Assembly: GCA_027083135.1 (NCBI GenBank)
Contig: JALWQH010000029.1
Coordinates: 1-54,869 of the forward strand
Direction of reading: 5' to 3'
Length of the DNA stretch: 54,869 bases
Source of the DNA: Desulfurococcales archaeon
Lineage (GTDB): Archaea; Thermoproteota; Thermoprotei_A; Sulfolobales; WAQK01
The translations under genes and the position numbers were made by a program. The stretch's first letter is position 1. Every line of letters begins with the position of its first letter. A model generated the notes under the pieces. That model made no database searches, was not told the DNA's origin, and saw only the letters and a list, made by a program, of their open reading frames with translations. Shown here one piece after another: positions 7,240 through 15,449 of the stretch.

Positions 7240-9369
7240 CTAGAGTATTGAGAGGCCTAGGGCTTCGCGTATAGCTATTATTATTGGCACGAATACTGTG
7301 GATGATATTGCCATCAGCTTTATCAGTATGTTTATTGAGGGGCCTGCAGCGTCTTTGAGGGGGTCGCCGACAGTGTCTCCTATGACTGCAGCCTTATGTG
7401 TCTCTGAACCCTTGCCTCCATAGGCTCCTGACTCTATGTATTTCTTAGCGTTATCCCATGTGTTCCCAACGTTGCCCTGGAATAATCCAAGCAGTATTCC
7501 TGAGGCTGTTGCTCCAAGCAGGGCTCCTCCAAGCGCCCTTAATCCTAGGAGGGGGCCTATTATCAGGGGTGTCAGCAGTGCTAGGAGGCCTGGCAATAGT
7601 AGTCTGCGTATAGCATACTTGGTCACAATGCTTACAGCCTTCTCGTAGTCAGGCTTCTCCTTCCATTCGAGTATTCCAGGCTTCTCCCTGAACTGGCGGC
7701 GTATCTCCTCTATCAGCACGAAGGCTGCCGATGTGACTGCTCCTATGACTATTGCGGTAAATATGGCTGGTATGCCTGCCCCTATTAGGAGGCCTGCCAG
7801 AACCTCAGGGGAGCCTAGGGAGAACAGAGTGGTTATGTCGAAGTGGGCTACATAGGGCTTTATGTTGGAGGCGTAGGTGAATAGCAGTGCCAGGGCTGTG
7901 AGGGCTGCTGAGCCTATGGCGTATCCCTTCGATATGGATTTAGTAGTATTGCCCGCAGCATCAAGCTTGTCTGCAAGCTCCCTGATCTCCTCGGGATATC
8001 CTCCCTGCTCGGCCAGCCCCGCAGCATTGTCTGCGACAGGCCCATAGGCGTCGGCTGAGACTACTAGGCTGGTCATAGCCAGCATGCCTACGCCTGCAAG
8101 GGCTATGGCGTATATGCCGCTTATGTAGCTGTGAGCCCCATATCCAGCCAGAGTATTCTTGCCCAGGTAGAATGCCCCTAGGGCTGAGAGGGCTATGGCT
8201 ATGATGGGTATGAATGTGCTGTAGAACCCCATGGAGAGGCCGCTGAGAATAGTTAGGGCCGGGCCTGCATTAGAGTAGTATGCAACGCTCTTCACAGGCT
8301 TGTAGTCAGCTGAGGTGAAGTAGTCGCTGGTGAACCCCACTATGCCTCCAGCTATGAGGCCTAGGACCAGTGCCCCCCATAGGCCCAGGTAGCTCCACAT
8401 TCCCGCCAGCCTTAGGGCAATGGCTGTGAAGACCATGACCAGAATTATTCCTAGGAGAGAAGTGGCTGTCAGGGTTCTGGACGGATTCCCTATGCTTGAA
8501 ACCTCTACGAACTGGGCTGCAAGGATCGCTGCTATCAGTGCCGAGGATGCGAATATCATGGGCAGGGCTACCAGCTGGGGGGCGAGCGCAGCTCCTATTA
8601 TGCTCGCTATAACCATTGCTGCAACTATGCTTTCAACGTATGATTCGAATAGGTCTGCACCCATGCCTGCACAGTCCCCCACATTATCCCCCACATTGTC
8701 GGCTATTACTCCAGGATTCCTCGGATCATCCTCGGGTATCCCTGCCTCAACCTTGCCTACGAGATCCGCTCCAACATCGGCGGCCTTAGTGTATATTCCT
8801 CCCCCAACCCTTGCGAAGAGGGCTACCGTGCTTGCACCGAAAGCGTATCCGAGCAGGGGTGCAACCACGTCGTATAGATCCTTGCCTGGAGCGTAGAAGG
8901 CCTTGAAGAGCGCTGCTACTCCGAGCAGGCCTACCCCTCCGACGAGGAAGCCTGTAACCGATCCTCCTCTGAACGCGAGTGCTAGGGCTTTTCTCAGACC
9001 CTTGCGTGCAAGGGCGTTTAGAACCCTAATATTGCTGAGTATAGCCACGTACATTCCAGCAATGCTTACCAGAGCTGAGCTTACAGCGCCCACTATGTAT
9101 GCTGCCCCCATGTAGAGCACGGTGCTGTTACCTGAGGCTGCGCCATATATCATTAGGAGGACAGCTATAACCACGAACACTATGGTTACAACAGTGTACT
9201 GCGTCTTCATGAATGCTAGTGCAGCCCTACGTATATGTTCATGTATCTCGGCAGCCTTATCCCTAGCATACTCTTCCCTCAGAATAGAGTATACTATTAC
9301 TGCCACGTAGATTATCGCTGCTACTCCCATAATGATGCCTGCCAGTGCCGCCTGGTCAAGCACGCTCAC
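7240..9369 (-). CDS. hppA: Membrane-bound proton-translocating pyrophosphatase
   Basis: This integral membrane pump couples hydrolysis of pyrophosphate to proton export. The product is about 709 residues with roughly 16 hydrophobic helices. Diagnostic motifs are GGGIYTKAADVGADLVGK, the DDPRNPGVIADNVGDNVGD pyrophosphate/Mg site, and the C-terminal GDTVGDPLKDAAGPS. At the site that sets potassium dependence the protein reads GNTTK rather than GNTTA, which in this family marks the potassium-independent class. The GTG at 9369 is chosen because a minus-strand TATA element at 9403-9413 predicts a transcript start near 9381; the longer TTG frame beginning at 9402 would lie upstream of it. It supplies energy from biosynthetic pyrophosphate and stands alone in its transcription unit. 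Confidence 0.95.
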   Translation of the reverse strand: MSVLDQAALAGIIMGVAAIIYVAVIVYSILREEYARDKAAEIHEHIRRAALAFMKTQYTVVTIVFVVIAVLLMIYGAASGNSTVLYMGAAYIVGAVSSALVSIAGMYVAILSNIRVLNALARKGLRKALALAFRGGSVTGFLVGGVGLLGVAALFKAFYAPGKDLYDVVAPLLGYAFGASTVALFARVGGGIYTKAADVGADLVGKVEAGIPEDDPRNPGVIADNVGDNVGDCAGMGADLFESYVESIVAAMVIASIIGAALAPQLVALPMIFASSALIAAILAAQFVEVSSIGNPSRTLTATSLLGIILVMVFTAIALRLAGMWSYLGLWGALVLGLIAGGIVGFTSDYFTSADYKPVKSVAYYSNAGPALTILSGLSMGFYSTFIPIIAIALSALGAFYLGKNTLAGYGAHSYISGIYAIALAGVGMLAMTSLVVSADAYGPVADNAAGLAEQGGYPEEIRELADKLDAAGNTTKSISKGYAIGSAALTALALLFTYASNIKPYVAHFDITTLFSLGSPEVLAGLLIGAGIPAIFTAIVIGAVTSAAFVLIEEIRRQFREKPGILEWKEKPDYEKAVSIVTKYAIRRLLLPGLLALLTPLIIGPLLGLRALGGALLGATASGILLGLFQGNVGNTWDNAKKYIESGAYGGKGSETHKAAVIGDTVGDPLKDAAGPSINILIKLMAISSTVFVPIIIAIREALGLSIL

Positions 9370-9402
9370 CGCGATGCACCGTAATGCATGGGGCGCATGC
9401 AA

Positions 9403-9413
9403 TATTTAATACT
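9403..9413 (-). promoter_or_regulatory. TATA element of hppA
   Basis: The minus strand reads AGTATTAAATA. The predicted start lies about 26 bases downstream near 9381, which gives a leader of about 12 bases to the GTG at 9369 and excludes the TTG at 9402. Confidence 0.6.
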
Positions 9414-9460
9414 TACCTGGAAGACGTGGGAAGACCTGGCTGAAGGCCTGGAATGCTGGG

Positions 9461-10249
9461 TTAAAGTGCCTGCAGCTCCACTATGCATCTCTTCCCCTTA
9501 ATGCTCGCCTTAGAGGAAAACCTCACTCCAAGTATCGTGGACATGTATCCCTCTAAAACCCCCCTGGTATGACTGCACTCTATTCCCTCAGCATCCCAGA
9601 CGTCATCCAATGTGAACACATATCCCCTAGGCGTTGATTCAACCTTAATGATCCTTGCACGTCCAAGGGCCTGTATGCCTGCCAGGAATGCTCGAACATA
9701 GTCTTCAGGGCTCCCCTCCTGGACAACCCTTCTATACAGGTTGGCGCTCTCCTCCCCGTATAGCCTGCCCTCATGATAGTACAGCGTGTCTGCTAGGAGG
9801 CCCATCCTAGCCTTAAGCCTTGAAGCCATCCCGGCGAACTGTGCTGCCCTAAGGCCAATAATCCTCTCACTCCCAGCTATGAGGGGGAAGCCCACAGTAT
9901 TTATCCAGAGCCCCCTGTACACTTCTCTAAGCACAGCTATGTTCCTCAGGCCAGCCTTCTCCGCTGCTCTTAGAAGACGGTCAGCGGGATCCTCTACACC
10001 TTCAGTGCCCTCCGCTACTCCTAGTATTCGGGGACCGCGTGGAGCAGTATAGTCCACCTCCAGCCTCACCAACCGCACTCCAAGTCTTCCAGCCTCCTCT
10101 AAGAATGATTTAAGCCTGTCTGGGGAAGGCATGTATGCCAGTATGCCTGCAAGCCTAGCCTCGCCTCTAGCTATGAGTGCTCCCAGCCTCCACTCCTCAG
10201 GAGTGTTCGCTGAGAAGTCGATTGTTATGGGTGGCAGCTTTGGATTCAT
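9461..10249 (-). CDS. Protein with a V4R-like C-terminal domain
   Basis: The 262-residue product is not a family I can name firmly. The C-terminal 60 residues (about 200-262) resemble V4R/4-vinyl-reductase small-molecule domains: GIECSHTRGVLEGYMSTILG matches the cysteine-glycine motif, and GKRCIVEL matches the final cysteine strand. The middle conserved E..C pair of V4R zinc sites is not obvious. The N-terminal 130 residues look alpha/beta with no helix-turn-helix seen. It has its own likely promoter (TATTTAGAAG on the minus strand near 10295) and lies downstream of the AOR-ferredoxin genes on the same strand. A ligand-sensing or chaperone role is possible; this is inference. Confidence 0.6.
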   Translation of the reverse strand: MNPKLPPITIDFSANTPEEWRLGALIARGEARLAGILAYMPSPDRLKSFLEEAGRLGVRLVRLEVDYTAPRGPRILGVAEGTEGVEDPADRLLRAAEKAGLRNIAVLREVYRGLWINTVGFPLIAGSERIIGLRAAQFAGMASRLKARMGLLADTLYYHEGRLYGEESANLYRRVVQEGSPEDYVRAFLAGIQALGRARIIKVESTPRGYVFTLDDVWDAEGIECSHTRGVLEGYMSTILGVRFSSKASIKGKRCIVELQAL

Positions 10250-10348
10250 AGTTCTACCACCACGGCGTAACTTCTGCGGCCTGTTATGGCCTCTTCTAAA
10301 TACTCTTCATGGGATAAAAACAATGTGCATTTACTGTTACTCTTTTCC

Positions 10349-12148
10349 TCAGACCTGCGGCTTGGGTGACGGTATGTTCTGCCCGATTATCTCGGCTATC
10401 CTCTCCTTAAAGTAGCTTAGAGCCTCCTCCATATATTCCTCCCTTATCATGCCGTGAGGTGTCAGGGTCTCATATATTCTCCTAGGTATTCTTAGATCCT
10501 CTATTCTGAAGCCTAGCTCGAACTTCAACCTGTATTTCTCAGAATATATTCTCCACCCTAGTTTCAGGATCTCCTCCTCGCTCATCCTTACTCCAAGGGG
10601 CTTCAGGGCTTCTGCAACTATGCCTGGCTTATATATGCCTCTGGCGAAGAAGCATATGACTAGGGATGATAGTATCTGCCTCCACGCCTCCTCTTCCATG
10701 AGGTCGTCCACCACCTTCTCCGGCGGAGGGTATTCATTCTCCTTAAGCTTCTTCTCATCGTAGCTGTAGCCAGCGTTGTCTAGGTGGCTGTGCCTAGCCC
10801 CTATTAGGTATCCTAGATGGGTTGCTGGGCCTACATGGTATCCAGGCATCTCGTTCCGCCCAAAAGCCATGGCGAAGTCTATTCCCCCATACTTCCTGGC
10901 AGCCTCCTCTGATCCTAGAGCGAGGGTCTTGTAGAACTCGTTGGGCTGGTCTACTATTAGGCGGACCATCTCTATGTATGTCTCCCAGTCTCCCCAGCTT
11001 GGCTGAACTATGGTGTCCCTGCCTGACACCAGGCCCCTGATATACGCTTCTGTGGCCCATGCTAGAACCACGCCTGTGCTTATAGCGTCTAGGCCTTGAA
11101 CCTCCACCTCCTCTATTAGGCGTAGCAGGCCCTCCTCATCCCCTATTCCCAGCATTGAGCCTAGAGAGTAGGTGGGCTCATAGTCGTAGGAGACGTAGCG
11201 TGTAGTATAGAAGTATTTTTCATGGGGGTATTCCTGCCTTATTGAGGCTATGTGTATGCATGCTACTGGGCAGTGGCTGCATGCTACTCTGCGGGCCAGC
11301 CTTGTCTCAGCCATGTGCTCCCCGCTTATCCGGTGAGCATCCTCGAAGCGGCTGGAGGTGAGGTTCCTCGTAGGGAAGGCTCCTATCTTGTTTAGGAACA
11401 ATATGTTTGCAGGGGTTCCCAGGTCATGGTATTTTCTCATGAGGGGTGTTTTAACAGCCTTATCGTAGAGCTCCTTGTAGATCTCCTTATACTTCTTCGG
11501 CTCAGCCAGCTTTATTCTCCTCCGCCCCCCTATAACTATGGCTTTAAGCTTCTTAGCCCCCATCACTGCTCCCAGTCCCAGCCTTCCGAAATGCCTGTAG
11601 GTCTCGGTGACCACGCCAGCATATCTCACAAGCCTCTCGCCAGCCCTCCCTATCCTCATAATGCTCCTTGTACCCGGCCAGGGCTCTCTCTCCCTGAGCA
11701 CCCTGCCAACAGTATAGGTGCTTCGAACACCCCATAGGGCTGTAGCATCCTTGAACTCAGCCTTACCGTTCTTTATTGACAGGTATATGGGCGTCTTGCT
11801 GGCCCCCTTAATCACAACTGCTCCCAGCCCAGCCATCCTCATAGCCACGGCGCTCCTCCCGCCGGCGTGGCTTTCACCAAGGTTGCCTGTGAGAGGGCTG
11901 CGGAACATGGCTACAGTCTTGGATGCTGTGGGATACATGGCTGTCATGACGCCTATGGCGAATACTATTACGTTGTCGGGGCCTAGGGGGTCAGCGTTTC
12001 TTGGGAGTTCTTCTAGGAGGAGCCTGGTTGCAACACCTGTACCTCCCAGGTATTTTTCAAATAGGTCCAGTCTATCCTCGGTCCACTGCTTCTTCCTCGT
12101 GAGATCAACGTATAGTATTCTCCCGAGATCCCTGTCTGCTATGGGCAT
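10349..12148 (-). CDS. Aldehyde ferredoxin oxidoreductase family tungstoenzyme
   Basis: The product belongs to the AOR family of tungsten-pterin enzymes that oxidise aldehydes to acids with ferredoxin as acceptor. The N-terminus (DLGRILYVDLTRK, then EKYLGGTGVATRLL) and the SPLTGNLGESHAGGR segment are typical. The [4Fe-4S] ligands are at CSHCPVAC (about residues 290-297), with the fourth cysteine in SLVICFFARG about 210 residues later. The pterin-contacting GRLGLGAVMG segment is present. About 600 residues is normal for the family. The ATG at 12148 shares bases with the ferredoxin stop (TGATG), so the two are translationally coupled. Pairing with a multi-cluster ferredoxin subunit recalls the WOR5 type of Pyrococcus. 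The substrate is not determined. Confidence 0.9.
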   Translation of the reverse strand: MPIADRDLGRILYVDLTRKKQWTEDRLDLFEKYLGGTGVATRLLLEELPRNADPLGPDNVIVFAIGVMTAMYPTASKTVAMFRSPLTGNLGESHAGGRSAVAMRMAGLGAVVIKGASKTPIYLSIKNGKAEFKDATALWGVRSTYTVGRVLREREPWPGTRSIMRIGRAGERLVRYAGVVTETYRHFGRLGLGAVMGAKKLKAIVIGGRRRIKLAEPKKYKEIYKELYDKAVKTPLMRKYHDLGTPANILFLNKIGAFPTRNLTSSRFEDAHRISGEHMAETRLARRVACSHCPVACIHIASIRQEYPHEKYFYTTRYVSYDYEPTYSLGSMLGIGDEEGLLRLIEEVEVQGLDAISTGVVLAWATEAYIRGLVSGRDTIVQPSWGDWETYIEMVRLIVDQPNEFYKTLALGSEEAARKYGGIDFAMAFGRNEMPGYHVGPATHLGYLIGARHSHLDNAGYSYDEKKLKENEYPPPEKVVDDLMEEEAWRQILSSLVICFFARGIYKPGIVAEALKPLGVRMSEEEILKLGWRIYSEKYRLKFELGFRIEDLRIPRRIYETLTPHGMIREEYMEEALSYFKERIAEIIGQNIPSPKPQV

Positions 12149-12570
12149 CACGCCTCACCTTTAACCTCCTCTAATTTGAGGACCCCGTAGGGGCAGTAGT
12201 CAACGCATATTCCGCAGTGGACGCATATCATCGGCTTATTCTCATCGTAGTCCCACATTACTGCTCCGAAGGGGCATGCCTCCTGGCAGAGCCTGCATCC
12301 AATGCATTTGGATGGGTTGAGGATTACTCCCCCACCTTTCCTCGGTATTAGGGCGTCCGTGGGGCAGACCTTCGCGCAAGGCGGGTCGGGGCAAGCCCTG
12401 CACACTATGACTGTGAAGCCCCTTTCAACACCGCCTACGCTTCTCACATGTATCGCGGCTTTCCCTAAGCCTGCCTCAGGAAACCTCCTAGCACATGCAA
12501 ACATGCATGACATGCATCCCACACATAGATCAGGATCCACTACGGCTAGCCTCACTATCTTAGCAGGCAA
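12148..12570 (-). CDS. Four-cluster ferredoxin subunit of the AOR
   Basis: This 140-residue electron-transfer protein has sixteen cysteines arranged as four groups: CVGCMSCMFAC (about residue 16), CRACPDPPCAKVC (about 57), CIGCRLCQEAC (about 89) and CVHCGICVDYC (about 115). These should bind four [4Fe-4S] clusters, as in polyferredoxin subunits of the DmsB/HycB type and the small subunit of WOR5. It starts at TTG 12570, with GAGGTGGGGG just upstream, and overlaps the start of the AOR gene. It would carry electrons from the tungsten enzyme to soluble ferredoxin or another acceptor. There is no signal peptide, so the complex is cytoplasmic. Confidence 0.9.
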   Translation of the reverse strand: MPAKIVRLAVVDPDLCVGCMSCMFACARRFPEAGLGKAAIHVRSVGGVERGFTVIVCRACPDPPCAKVCPTDALIPRKGGGVILNPSKCIGCRLCQEACPFGAVMWDYDENKPMICVHCGICVDYCPYGVLKLEEVKGEA

Positions 12571-12604
12571 GCCCCCACCTCTCTAGGATGCTCTGCTATG
12601 AATT

Positions 12605-12616
12605 CCTTAAAAACCC
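12605..12616 (-). promoter_or_regulatory. TATA element of the ferredoxin-AOR operon
   Basis: The minus strand reads GGGTTTTTAAGG, predicting a transcript start near 12585 and a leader of about 15 bases carrying the GAGGTGGGGG ribosome site before TTG 12570. Confidence 0.5.
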
Positions 12617-12668
12617 ATCTATGGAAAAACACGTTACTATTTAAACAATATATCTAGTCTGCTTCCAG

Positions 12669-13673
12669 TTATCCTTGGGGAGACATGGATACTACTGCTA
12701 TGGATACCTCTGCCCCACCACTGATTGCCGTCACTGAGATCTCTCCTGCCAGTGTAATATTCCTCCCATCCACTGTGAATGCTTTCTGGGAGGCTATCTT
12801 GAAGCCTGTGCTGCTCTGCTGGGTTGTTATGATGCTCCACCCACTGCTCGTTAATGCTTCTAGGAGCTTGGCTGCGTACTGTGGGCTGGCTGAGGATTCA
12901 TAGTTCTTCAGGCTTAGCTGGGCCACGAATACGAGCATTCCCTGGCTCTGAATAGTCTGGGAAGACTTACATGACATGCCTCCTAGAACACTGGTGGCTG
13001 CACTGTACAGCTGGTTAAATGCCTCCCTATAGTTCTCAGGGGCCTGAGAGGAGCATGGGGCCTGGCTCCCGCTACTGCTGGTTGTCTGGCCGCCTGTACT
13101 GGTAGTGGTTGCCGGGGATGTGCTTGTAGTGGTGGTACTAGTAGAAGTGGTGCTGGGGATGCTTGTGGAGCCTGAAACCCTATCGCCGCTCCACTTACCT
13201 CCATCAGCCCCATTAGTGAAGCTCCATGAACCCTCGGCATGCCTGCCATCGCTGCTCAGGGTTCCCGTAAATGTTGCTGCAGGTATGCCTGCACTGCCTA
13301 CTGTCCCAACAGTTATCCTGTTACCATTAACCTTAACCGATATCTCAATGTATCCGCCTGTAGGATAGACATCCTCTGTTTTCAGAACGCCCTCATAGGT
13401 GTTAGGCCCTGTTCTACGGATAATCCAGGTCCAGGAGCCCTTGCTGGATCCCTTCCAGTGGGATGCGGTGAAGCCTCCCCTCCACGTCCCAGATATGTCG
13501 GGAGGGCTTGCGGTAGATGTTGTCTGAGACGTAGTGGTGCTGGTGGCCGTTGTATATGTGCTTGTAGGCGCCGTGTCCCTCCCTGAGCTGTGGTAGCTTA
13601 TGAGGAATGCTGCTCCAACACCCGCCGCCACCAAAACGGCTACGAACACTGCTATTAGGGTCATACTGCCCAT
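12669..13673 (-). CDS. Membrane-anchored two-domain extracytoplasmic protein with Thr-rich linkers
   Basis: This 334-residue protein of unknown function has an N-terminal anchor (about residues 3-25, IAVFVAVLVAAGVGAAFLISY). A Thr/Ser linker is followed by a small beta domain (about 58-165). That domain has spaced Gly/Trp motifs (GTWRGGF, GSWTW, FTGTLS, GSWSF, GKWSG) that recall lipocalin-like barrels. A second Ser/Thr linker (about 166-200) leads to a C-terminal alpha/beta domain (about 205-334) with two cysteines. The linkers suggest an exposed, probably O-glycosylated surface protein. A TATA element at 13711-13718 precedes it by about 40 bases. No partner gene is evident. Confidence 0.65.
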   Translation of the reverse strand: MGSMTLIAVFVAVLVAAGVGAAFLISYHSSGRDTAPTSTYTTATSTTTSQTTSTASPPDISGTWRGGFTASHWKGSSKGSWTWIIRRTGPNTYEGVLKTEDVYPTGGYIEISVKVNGNRITVGTVGSAGIPAATFTGTLSSDGRHAEGSWSFTNGADGGKWSGDRVSGSTSIPSTTSTSTTTTSTSPATTTSTGGQTTSSSGSQAPCSSQAPENYREAFNQLYSAATSVLGGMSCKSSQTIQSQGMLVFVAQLSLKNYESSASPQYAAKLLEALTSSGWSIITTQQSSTGFKIASQKAFTVDGRNITLAGEISVTAISGGAEVSIAVVSMSPQG

Positions 13674-13710
13674 GACTTATCATGCCTTAAGGCCTGTGCT
13701 CCGCGGAGGG

Positions 13711-13718
13711 TTTAAAAA
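13711..13718 (-). promoter_or_regulatory. TATA element for the two-domain surface protein
   Basis: The minus strand reads TTTTTAAA inside TGTTTTTAAACC. The predicted transcript start near 13688 leaves about 15 bases of leader to the ATG at 13673. Confidence 0.5.
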
Positions 13719-13740
13719 CATGGCGCCTCGGCAGGCCAGG

Positions 13741-14085
13741 CTAATGTCCTGGTAAATGCTGGTAGAAGTGCCTCCTTATACCTAGGGCTATGACCACTGA
13801 TAATGCATAGTATGGAAGATACCATGTCAGCTCGTGTACGGGGCTGTCGCCCAGCAGGCCTTCCCCGAACTCATAGCTTGTGGCTAGGCCTGCAAGAGCC
13901 TCGGAGAGGCCTGGATTAATGGATGCTATGAGGCCTGAGGCTACTCCTCCAGCACTATACTCGTCGGGGTGGATGGAATCCAGGATGCGCCTCCAGGTAG
14001 GGGAGCGTAGGTACAGCATCCTGGAGAACACGCCTATGGATAGGCCTACTAGGAGGAGCATTATAAGCCTCTTAACATAACGCAT
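13741..14085 (-). CDS. Small membrane protein with two hydrophobic helices
   Basis: The 114-residue product has a hydrophobic segment at residues 6-24 (LIMLLLVGLSIGVFSRMLY) and another at about 88-105 (LPYYALSVVIALGI), with a polar loop between them. The loop ASGLIASINPGLSEAL weakly resembles the PDGLE region found next to metal-transport proteins, but the key residues differ, so I do not assign it. A strong ribosome site (GGGAGGGGAG) lies directly before the ATG. It is divergent from the sugar ABC importer, with 136 bases between the two starts. Confidence 0.55.
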   Translation of the reverse strand: MRYVKRLIMLLLVGLSIGVFSRMLYLRSPTWRRILDSIHPDEYSAGGVASGLIASINPGLSEALAGLATSYEFGEGLLGDSPVHELTWYLPYYALSVVIALGIRRHFYQHLPGH

Positions 14086-14172
14086 CTCCCCTCCCCCAAC
14101 AGTAACAATATAGGCGTCCAGTCTAATACAGCTTGTTTACAGCCCACCTCAAAGAGAAATGGTGTTCAGGGG

Positions 14173-14187
14173 AAATATAATTTAAAG
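14173..14187 (+). promoter_or_regulatory. TATA element of the sugar importer ATPase gene
   Basis: AAATATAATTTAAAG is centred about 40 bases before the ATG at 14222, giving a predicted start near 14206. It lies in the 136-base gap shared with the divergent small membrane protein gene. Confidence 0.5.
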
Positions 14188-14221
14188 CCCTCCTAAATTA
14201 TGGTGTCTGGAGAAAAACGCC

Positions 14222-15316
14222 ATGGCGACTCTCCAGGTAAGAAACCTGGTTAAGAGGTTTGGGGAGACCATAGCTGTCAACAAGGTTTCATTCGATGTTC
14301 ACGATGGGGAGTTCATGGTTCTCCTAGGCCCTTCAGGCTCGGGTAAAACCACAACTCTACGATGCATAGCTGGGCTGGAGATGCCTGATGAGGGGGAAAT
14401 ATATCTTGATGGAGAGCTGATAAACTATGTTCCACCAAAGGATAGGGATATGGCCATGGTTTTCCAGAGCTATGCCTTGTATCCCCATATGACCGTCTAC
14501 GATAACATAGCATTCCCCCTCAAGCTTAGGAAGCTGCCTAAAAGCGAGATCGACTCCAGGGTGAAGGAGGTTGCAGAGATGCTTAGGATATCCCACCTCC
14601 TCGGCAGGAAGCCCCACCAGCTGAGTGGAGGGGAGCAGCAGAGAGTGGCGCTTGCAAGAGCCATAGTCAGGAAGCCCAGAGTATTCCTCATGGATGAGCC
14701 TTTGAGTAATCTTGATGCTAAGCTTAGGGTTTATATGAGGGCTGAGCTCAAGAAGCTGCAGAAGGAGCTGGGAGTCACAACCATATACGTAACACACGAC
14801 CAAGTAGAAGCAATGACAATGGCAGACAGGGTGATAGTGCTTAATAAGGGGATAATACAGCAGCTTGGAACACCCTACGAGCTCTACCATAAGCCCCAAA
14901 ACCTGTTCGTAGCAGGCTTCGTAGGCAGCCCTCCCATGAACTTCTTCGAAGGAGAACTTGTAGAAGAGGATGGCAGGATACTGTTCAAGACATCTGAGTT
15001 CACATTAGAGTTACCCTATGAGGCAGGTAGAATAGCGTTAAGGAAAGCTTCAGGAAGCATAGTCATACTAGGCGTCAGACCCGAGCACATATACGTGGCT
15101 GAGGAGAAGGGGCCTAGAAGCATAGAGGCAACAGTATTTGTAGTGGAGCCTCTGGGCAGCGAGACCATACTCGACTTCAAGATAGGCGACAAGATATACA
15201 AGTTGAGACATGAGGGGGAACTAGACTTCAAGCCAGGGGACAAAATACTGGTAACATATGATCCAGACAGGATATATCTATTCGATAAGAAGACGGGGAA
15301 AGCCCTACTATATTAA
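14222..15316 (+). CDS. Sugar ABC importer ATPase (MalK/UgpC type)
   Basis: This cytoplasmic ATP-binding subunit of a CUT1-type carbohydrate importer is 364 residues long, normal for the family. Walker A is GPSGSGKTT (about residue 38), the Q-loop is VFQSYALYPHM, and the signature is LSGGEQQR (about 135). Walker B is VFLMDEPLSNLD and the switch His is in VTHDQVEAMTMADR. A C-terminal regulatory TOBE-type domain (from about residue 235) includes LGVRPEHIY. The genes for binding protein and both permeases follow on the same strand. Compared with many bacterial operons the ATPase is first, and the 133-base gap to the binding protein has its own promoter. Confidence 0.93.
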   Translation: MATLQVRNLVKRFGETIAVNKVSFDVHDGEFMVLLGPSGSGKTTTLRCIAGLEMPDEGEIYLDGELINYVPPKDRDMAMVFQSYALYPHMTVYDNIAFPLKLRKLPKSEIDSRVKEVAEMLRISHLLGRKPHQLSGGEQQRVALARAIVRKPRVFLMDEPLSNLDAKLRVYMRAELKKLQKELGVTTIYVTHDQVEAMTMADRVIVLNKGIIQQLGTPYELYHKPQNLFVAGFVGSPPMNFFEGELVEEDGRILFKTSEFTLELPYEAGRIALRKASGSIVILGVRPEHIYVAEEKGPRSIEATVFVVEPLGSETILDFKIGDKIYKLRHEGELDFKPGDKILVTYDPDRIYLFDKKTGKALLY

Positions 15317-15390
15317 ACAAATAAGATGCATGTAAAACATGAAGCATCCATGGATCAATGATACAACCCTAATGTAATTGTTTAGTCTAC

Positions 15391-15419
15391 CCATTATTAA
15401 AAAATTTAACCTATAATGG
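15391..15419 (+). promoter_or_regulatory. Binding-protein promoter with inverted repeat around the TATA box
   Basis: The arms CCATTAT (15391-15397) and ATAATGG (15413-15419) are exact reverse complements. The 15 bases between them hold the A/T-rich TATA-like run TAAAAAATTTAA. The predicted transcript start is near 15430, some 20 bases before the ATG at 15450, with GAGG in the leader. An inverted repeat that brackets a TATA box is a natural place for a repressor to block TBP. This is inference. Confidence 0.45.
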
Positions 15420-15449
15420 TGGTTACAGTCCTTCAGAGGTATTCCTACC

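Noticed and set aside
8420-8896. 158-codon frame on the plus strand inside the pyrophosphatase gene
   Set aside because: It is antisense to a clearly conserved coding region and has no ribosome site; it is typical of frames created by GC-rich codon bias.
9370-9402. TTG start at 9402 for the pyrophosphatase
   Set aside because: It would lie beside the TATA element and upstream of the predicted transcript start; the extra 11 residues do not look like the family N-terminus.
13741-14085. PDGLE-like identity for the small membrane protein
   Set aside because: Only a loose similarity of the loop is visible and the PDG residues are not present, so it was left as a membrane protein of unknown function.
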